Assembly (NCBI GenBank): GCA_036522595.1
Contig: DATDFL010000057.1
Location: 1-5,464 of the forward strand
Source: AC-32 sp036522595
GTDB lineage: Bacteria > Actinomycetota > Thermoleophilia > Gaiellales > Gaiellaceae
Direction of reading: 5' to 3'
Length of the DNA: 5,464 nt
Shown: piece after piece, positions 1-5,464 of the stretch
How the letters are laid out: each line of letters starts with the position of its first letter
Numbering within the stretch: position 1 is the stretch's first letter
Position numbers and translations under genes: made by a program
The notes under the pieces: generated by a model
What the model saw: the letters and a program-made list of their open reading frames with translations, nothing else
Databases searched by the model: none
Told to the model about the DNA's origin: nothing

Positions 1-2814
<2,814 letters not shown>

Positions 2815-2831
<17 letters not shown>

Positions 2832-3858
2832 GCCGCACCTCCTGCACCCAGCGCGAGAGCAGCGGCCACGCATCGTGCGGGCCGGGCCGCGCCTCGGGAT
2901 GGAACTGCACCGAGGTCGCGCGCAGCTCCGGGAAGTCGAGCCCTTCGACCGTGCCGTCGTAGAGCGAGACGTGCGTCGCCTCCTTCGCCGCGGACGGCGC
3001 GACCGCGAAGCCGTGGTTCTGCGAGGTGACCAGCACGCGGTTCGTCCGCTTGTCGAGCACCGGATGGTTTGCGCCGCGGTGGCCGAACTGGAGCTTGAAC
3101 GTCTCGTGCCCGGTCGCCAGCGCGAGCAGCTGGTGGCCGAGGCAGATGCCCATCAGGGGGACGCGGCCGAGCAGCGCGCGCACCGTCTCGGCCTCGGCAG
3201 CCAGCGGCTCGGGATCACCGGGCCCGTTCGAGAGCAGGACGCCGTCGTAGCGGACGAGCTCGTCCGGATCGGCGTCGTGCGGGTAGACCGTGACCGCTGC
3301 GCCGGCCCAGGCGAGCCGGTCGAGGATCGAGCGCTTGCAGCCGTAGTCGACGACTGCGATCTGCGCGATGCCTGCGTCGCTGAACACGTACGGCTCCCGG
3401 GTCGAGACCACACCGGCGAGCGCGCGCCCCGCCATCGAGGGCTGCTCGCGTACGGCGGCCAACGCCTCTTCGACCGACGCGTCTCCCGCGACCGCGATCG
3501 CCCGCATCGCGCCGGCCTGGCGCAGATGGACGACGAGCGAGCGCGTGTCGATTCCGGAGAGGGCGACGAGGCCGTGCTCGTGGAGCCAGTCGGTCCAGGC
3601 CGGGCCGCGCGCCTCTCGCATGACCACCGCCCGCGCGTGCGGCCGTGCCGACTCGCACCGGCCGGACGCTACGCCGTAGTTGCCGACCATCGGCGCCGTG
3701 AAACAGACGATCTGCTCCGCGTAGCTCGGGTCGGTGACGACCTCCTGGTAGCCGGTCATCGCGGTCGTGAAGACGGCCTCGCCGAAGGCGAACCCCTCGG
3801 CGCCGACCGACTCGCCGCGGAAGACCGTGCCGTCCTCCAGAGCCAAGAACCCGGTCAT
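2815..3858 (-). CDS. carA: Carbamoyl-phosphate synthase, glutaminase (small) subunit (complete, 347 aa)
   Basis: Hydrolyses glutamine and channels ammonia to CarB; cytosolic heterodimer partner of the large subunit encoded next. The N-terminal CarA-specific domain (about 1-150) begins LALEDGTVFRG and carries the conserved TGYQEVVTDPSYAEQIV (35-51), GNYG (59-62) and SGIDTRSL (101-108). The class I glutamine amidotransferase domain (about 165-347) carries LSNGPGDP (209-216), the nucleophile elbow GICLGHQ (237-243) with Cys239, SQNHGFAV (279-286) and FHPEA (319-323) with His320 and Glu322, so the Cys-His-Glu triad is complete. It is somewhat shorter than E. coli CarA (about 380), partly because the linker between the domains (about 151-166) is short. 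Start: ATG at 3858 in an ATGA overlap with the pyrC stop. The frame is open far upstream inside pyrC, but family homology begins exactly at this ATG. There is no strong Shine-Dalgarno: AAGG at 3875-3872 is 13 nt away, so translation is probably coupled to pyrC termination. Its 3' end contains the carB ribosome binding site. Confidence 0.97.
2837..2843 (-). promoter_or_regulatory. Shine-Dalgarno of carB, within the end of carA
   Basis: The minus strand reads AGGAGGT, a near-perfect anti-16S match, inside the last codons of carA. The GGAGG core (2842-2838) is followed by a 6-nt spacer and then TTG at 2831-2829. This fixes the carB start at TTG, which lacks a nearby ATG or GTG alternative. Confidence 0.85.
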
Positions 3859-5156
3859 GCCTCGTACACCACCTTTCCTGCGGCCACGGTCATCCGGACC
3901 CGGCCCTCGAGCGTCTGCCCCAGCAGCCACGAGTTGGTCGAGCGCGAGCGGAACCCGCCCTCGTCGACGCGCCACGTCGCGGCGGTGTCGAGCAGGACGA
4001 GGTTCGCCGGCGCGCCGACCGCGATACGCGGCGACTCGAGGCCGTAGATGCGTGCCGGGCCGGCCGACATCCGCTCGAGCAGCGTCTCGAGCGGCAGCAG
4101 CCCCGGCTCGACGAGGTTCGTGTAGAGCGCAGAGAACGCCGTCTCCAGTCCGGTGACCCCGAACGGCGCCGCCTCGAACGGGACCTCCTTCTCGTGCCGC
4201 GCGTGCGGGGCGTGGTCGGTCGCGACCGCGGCGATCGTCCCGTCGCGGAGGCCCTCGATCAGCGCCTCGCGGTCTTCCGCCGCCCGGAGCGGCGGGTTCA
4301 TCTTCAGGTTCGGATCGAGCGTCCGCACCGACTCGTCCGTGAGGCAGAGGTGGTGCGGCGTGACCTCGCCGGTTGCAGCGATCCCGTCCGCCTGAGCCTT
4401 CTGGAGCGACGCGACCGACTCGCGTGCCGAGAGGTGCAGCAGATGGATCGGCTGCTCCTCGTAGGCCGCGAGCGAGAGGTCGCGTTCGACCATCAAGCTC
4501 TCGGCGACCGACGGATAGCCCGTGAAGCCGAGCTCCGCGGACACCGCCCCCTCGTGCATCTGCCCGGACTTCGAGAGCGTCGGCTCCTCGCAGTGGAGAG
4601 CGAGCCGCCGGCCGGTGATGCCGTGGTACTGGAGCGCGCGGCGCATGAGGCCCGGCGCGACGACCGGGCGGCCGTCGTCCGTGAAGCCCGCCGCACCCTG
4701 GTCGGCGAGCTCGGCCATCTCGGTCAGCTCGGCGCCCTCCAGGCCGCGCGTGATCGACGCAAGGAAGCCGACGGGGATCTCCGCTTCGGCCTGTGCATCC
4801 TCGATCAGCGAGCCGAGCACCGCGGCCGAATCGACGACCGGCTCGGTGTTCGGCATGGCGAGGATCGCGCAGTAGCCGCCCGCAGCGGCCGCCGCGGTGC
4901 CCGAGGCGATCGTCTCCTCGTCCTCTCGGCCCGGGACGCGCAGGTGGACGTGTGGGTCGACGAACGCCGGCGCGAGGATCAGCCCCGCGCCGTCGACCAC
5001 GCGATGGCCGTTGGCGTCGAGGCTCGTCCCCAGCTCGGCGATCGTGCCGCCGTCCACGCGCACGTCGCACACCGCGTCCACGCCCTCGGCGGGATCGAGC
5101 ACCCGCGCCCCGCGGACGACGACGTCATCCTTGCGTCCGTTCTTGCCGTAGAGCAT
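3855..5156 (-). CDS. pyrC: Dihydroorotase, class I (complete, 433 aa)
   Basis: Zinc amidohydrolase that reversibly cyclises N-carbamoyl-L-aspartate to L-dihydroorotate, the third pathway step; cytosolic. Length matches the class I (Bacillus/Aquifex type) enzymes of about 420-440 residues rather than the ~350-residue E. coli class II type. Visible motifs: metal-binding DPHVHLR at 67-73 (His69, His71); FTDDG at 158-162 with the metal-bridging aspartate of class I enzymes; ALHCE with His188; IHLLHLS with His241; substrate-binding KMNPPLR at 285-291; ATDHAPH with catalytic Asp314. The C-terminal stretch (about 375-433) is the usual amidohydrolase beta-sandwich closure. Start: ATG at 5156, in a TGATG overlap with the pyrB stop and 7 nt after GGAGG; a GTG immediately upstream (5159) would add one residue but sits too close to the Shine-Dalgarno. 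The first ten residues (MLYGKNGRKD) precede the usual family beginning. All catalytic ligands are present, so this is an active enzyme and not the inactive homologue found in some ATCase complexes. The TGA overlaps the carA start by 4 nt. Confidence 0.97.
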   Translation of the reverse strand: MLYGKNGRKDDVVVRGARVLDPAEGVDAVCDVRVDGGTIAELGTSLDANGHRVVDGAGLILAPAFVDPHVHLRVPGREDEETIASGTAAAAAGGYCAILAMPNTEPVVDSAAVLGSLIEDAQAEAEIPVGFLASITRGLEGAELTEMAELADQGAAGFTDDGRPVVAPGLMRRALQYHGITGRRLALHCEEPTLSKSGQMHEGAVSAELGFTGYPSVAESLMVERDLSLAAYEEQPIHLLHLSARESVASLQKAQADGIAATGEVTPHHLCLTDESVRTLDPNLKMNPPLRAAEDREALIEGLRDGTIAAVATDHAPHARHEKEVPFEAAPFGVTGLETAFSALYTNLVEPGLLPLETLLERMSAGPARIYGLESPRIAVGAPANLVLLDTAATWRVDEGGFRSRSTNSWLLGQTLEGRVRMTVAAGKVVYEA

Positions 5157-5464
5157 CACGCCACCTCCAGCGGCTCGGGCGTCTTCACCGAGGCGGGCCC
5201 GGTCGTGAGCAGGTCGTAGAGCACCGCCATCCGGACGACGAGCCCCGCCCGCACCTGGGTCTCGATCAGCGCGTCGGCCGCGTCCGCGACGACCGGGTCG
5301 ATCTCGACGCCCCGGTTCATCGGCCCGGGGTGCATGACTTTCTGGCCCGGCCGCAGCCGCTCCGGCGTGACGCCCCAGCGCGCGGTGTACTCGCGCAGCG
5401 ACGGCACGTAGTTCGCGCCCTCCTGCATCCGCTCGCGCTGCATGCGGAGGACGTAGACCACGTC
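5156..5464 (-). CDS. pyrB: Aspartate carbamoyltransferase catalytic subunit, C-terminal part (5' end outside window)
   Basis: Transfers the carbamoyl group of carbamoyl phosphate to L-aspartate, giving N-carbamoyl-L-aspartate, the first committed step of pyrimidine synthesis; cytosolic. Only the last 102 codons plus TGA are present, roughly the final third of a protein usually 300-330 residues long. The fragment opens with DVVYVLRMQRERM (residues 1-13), the family's conserved R-x-Q-x-E-R segment (E. coli Arg229/Gln231 region), followed by the substrate loop MHPGPMNRGVEI at fragment residues 44-55, then a closing helix with the conserved ETQVRAG and VRMAVLYDLL pattern and a tail of about 15 poorly conserved residues. 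The GTG at 5461 is an internal valine, because the frame continues upstream with the expected aspartate at 5464-5462. The stop overlaps the pyrC start by one base. The visible sequence does not show whether a regulatory PyrI subunit exists; none is encoded downstream here. Ornithine carbamoyltransferase is excluded by the HPGPMNRG loop and the neighbours. Confidence 0.96.
   Translation of the reverse strand, partial: DVVYVLRMQRERMQEGANYVPSLREYTARWGVTPERLRPGQKVMHPGPMNRGVEIDPVVADAADALIETQVRAGLVVRMAVLYDLLTTGPASVKTPEPLEVA
5161..5168 (-). promoter_or_regulatory. Shine-Dalgarno of pyrC, within the end of pyrB
   Basis: On the minus strand the bases read GGAGGTGG inside the last codons of pyrB. The GGAGG core (5168-5164) is 7 nt before the ATG at 5156 and only 4 nt before the adjacent in-frame GTG at 5159. 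The spacing therefore favours the ATG as the pyrC start. Confidence 0.8.

Noticed and set aside
3859..5070. The carA frame stays open about 400 codons upstream of its ATG, giving an apparent 751-residue protein.
   Set aside because: CarA homology begins exactly at the ATG at 3858; the upstream part is a low-complexity Arg/Gly/Ala shadow of pyrC with no domain, and pyrC in the other frame has every catalytic motif.
4194..5219. A 341-codon plus-strand open frame over pyrC.
   Set aside because: Codon-register antisense shadow of pyrC; no ribosome binding site or domain seen.
5156..5461. A 101-residue gene starting at GTG 5461.
   Set aside because: The reading frame continues past it to the window edge with the conserved aspartate before VVYVLR, so this is the C-terminal part of pyrB and the GTG is internal.

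Overview
The window is a block of the de novo pyrimidine biosynthesis operon. All genes lie on the minus strand, so transcription runs from the high-coordinate end to the low-coordinate end: pyrB (aspartate carbamoyltransferase, 3' part only) -> pyrC (class I dihydroorotase, complete) -> carA (carbamoyl-phosphate synthase glutaminase subunit, complete) -> carB (carbamoyl-phosphate synthase large subunit, about the first 943 residues, running off base 1). There is no intergenic DNA: neighbouring genes overlap by 1 nt (pyrB/pyrC, TGATG), 4 nt (pyrC/carA, ATGA) and 17 nt (carA/carB).

Organism: a very GC-rich bacterium with strong G/C preference at third codon positions. The order pyrB-pyrC-carA-carB is typical of Actinobacteria and also occurs in some other phyla. 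The small extra gene that mycobacteria and relatives carry between pyrC and carA is absent. My tentative guess is a deep-branching actinobacterial lineage such as Thermoleophilia (Gaiella/Solirubrobacter type), but this is an impression from memory, not a search.

Layout: 5464-5156 pyrB C-terminal part; 5156-3855 pyrC; 3858-2815 carA; 2831-1 carB. carB was translated by hand; it starts at TTG (2831-2829) behind a near-perfect Shine-Dalgarno inside the end of carA, and reads without stop or frameshift to the window edge. The operon promoter and any PyrR attenuator (expected upstream of pyrB), the 5' part of pyrB and the last ~130 codons of carB lie outside.

How the genes work together: CarA hydrolyses glutamine and passes ammonia to CarB, which makes carbamoyl phosphate with bicarbonate and two ATP. 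PyrB condenses carbamoyl phosphate with aspartate, and PyrC cyclises carbamoyl aspartate to dihydroorotate.

Most of the window is ordinary housekeeping. The points worth a second look are in CarB: about 36 residues are missing from the oligomerisation domain relative to E. coli, and alanine replaces a glutamate that binds the activator ornithine in E. coli, while the UMP-binding residues are kept. Several very long open frames (up to about 750 codons) are artefacts of GC-rich coding DNA.
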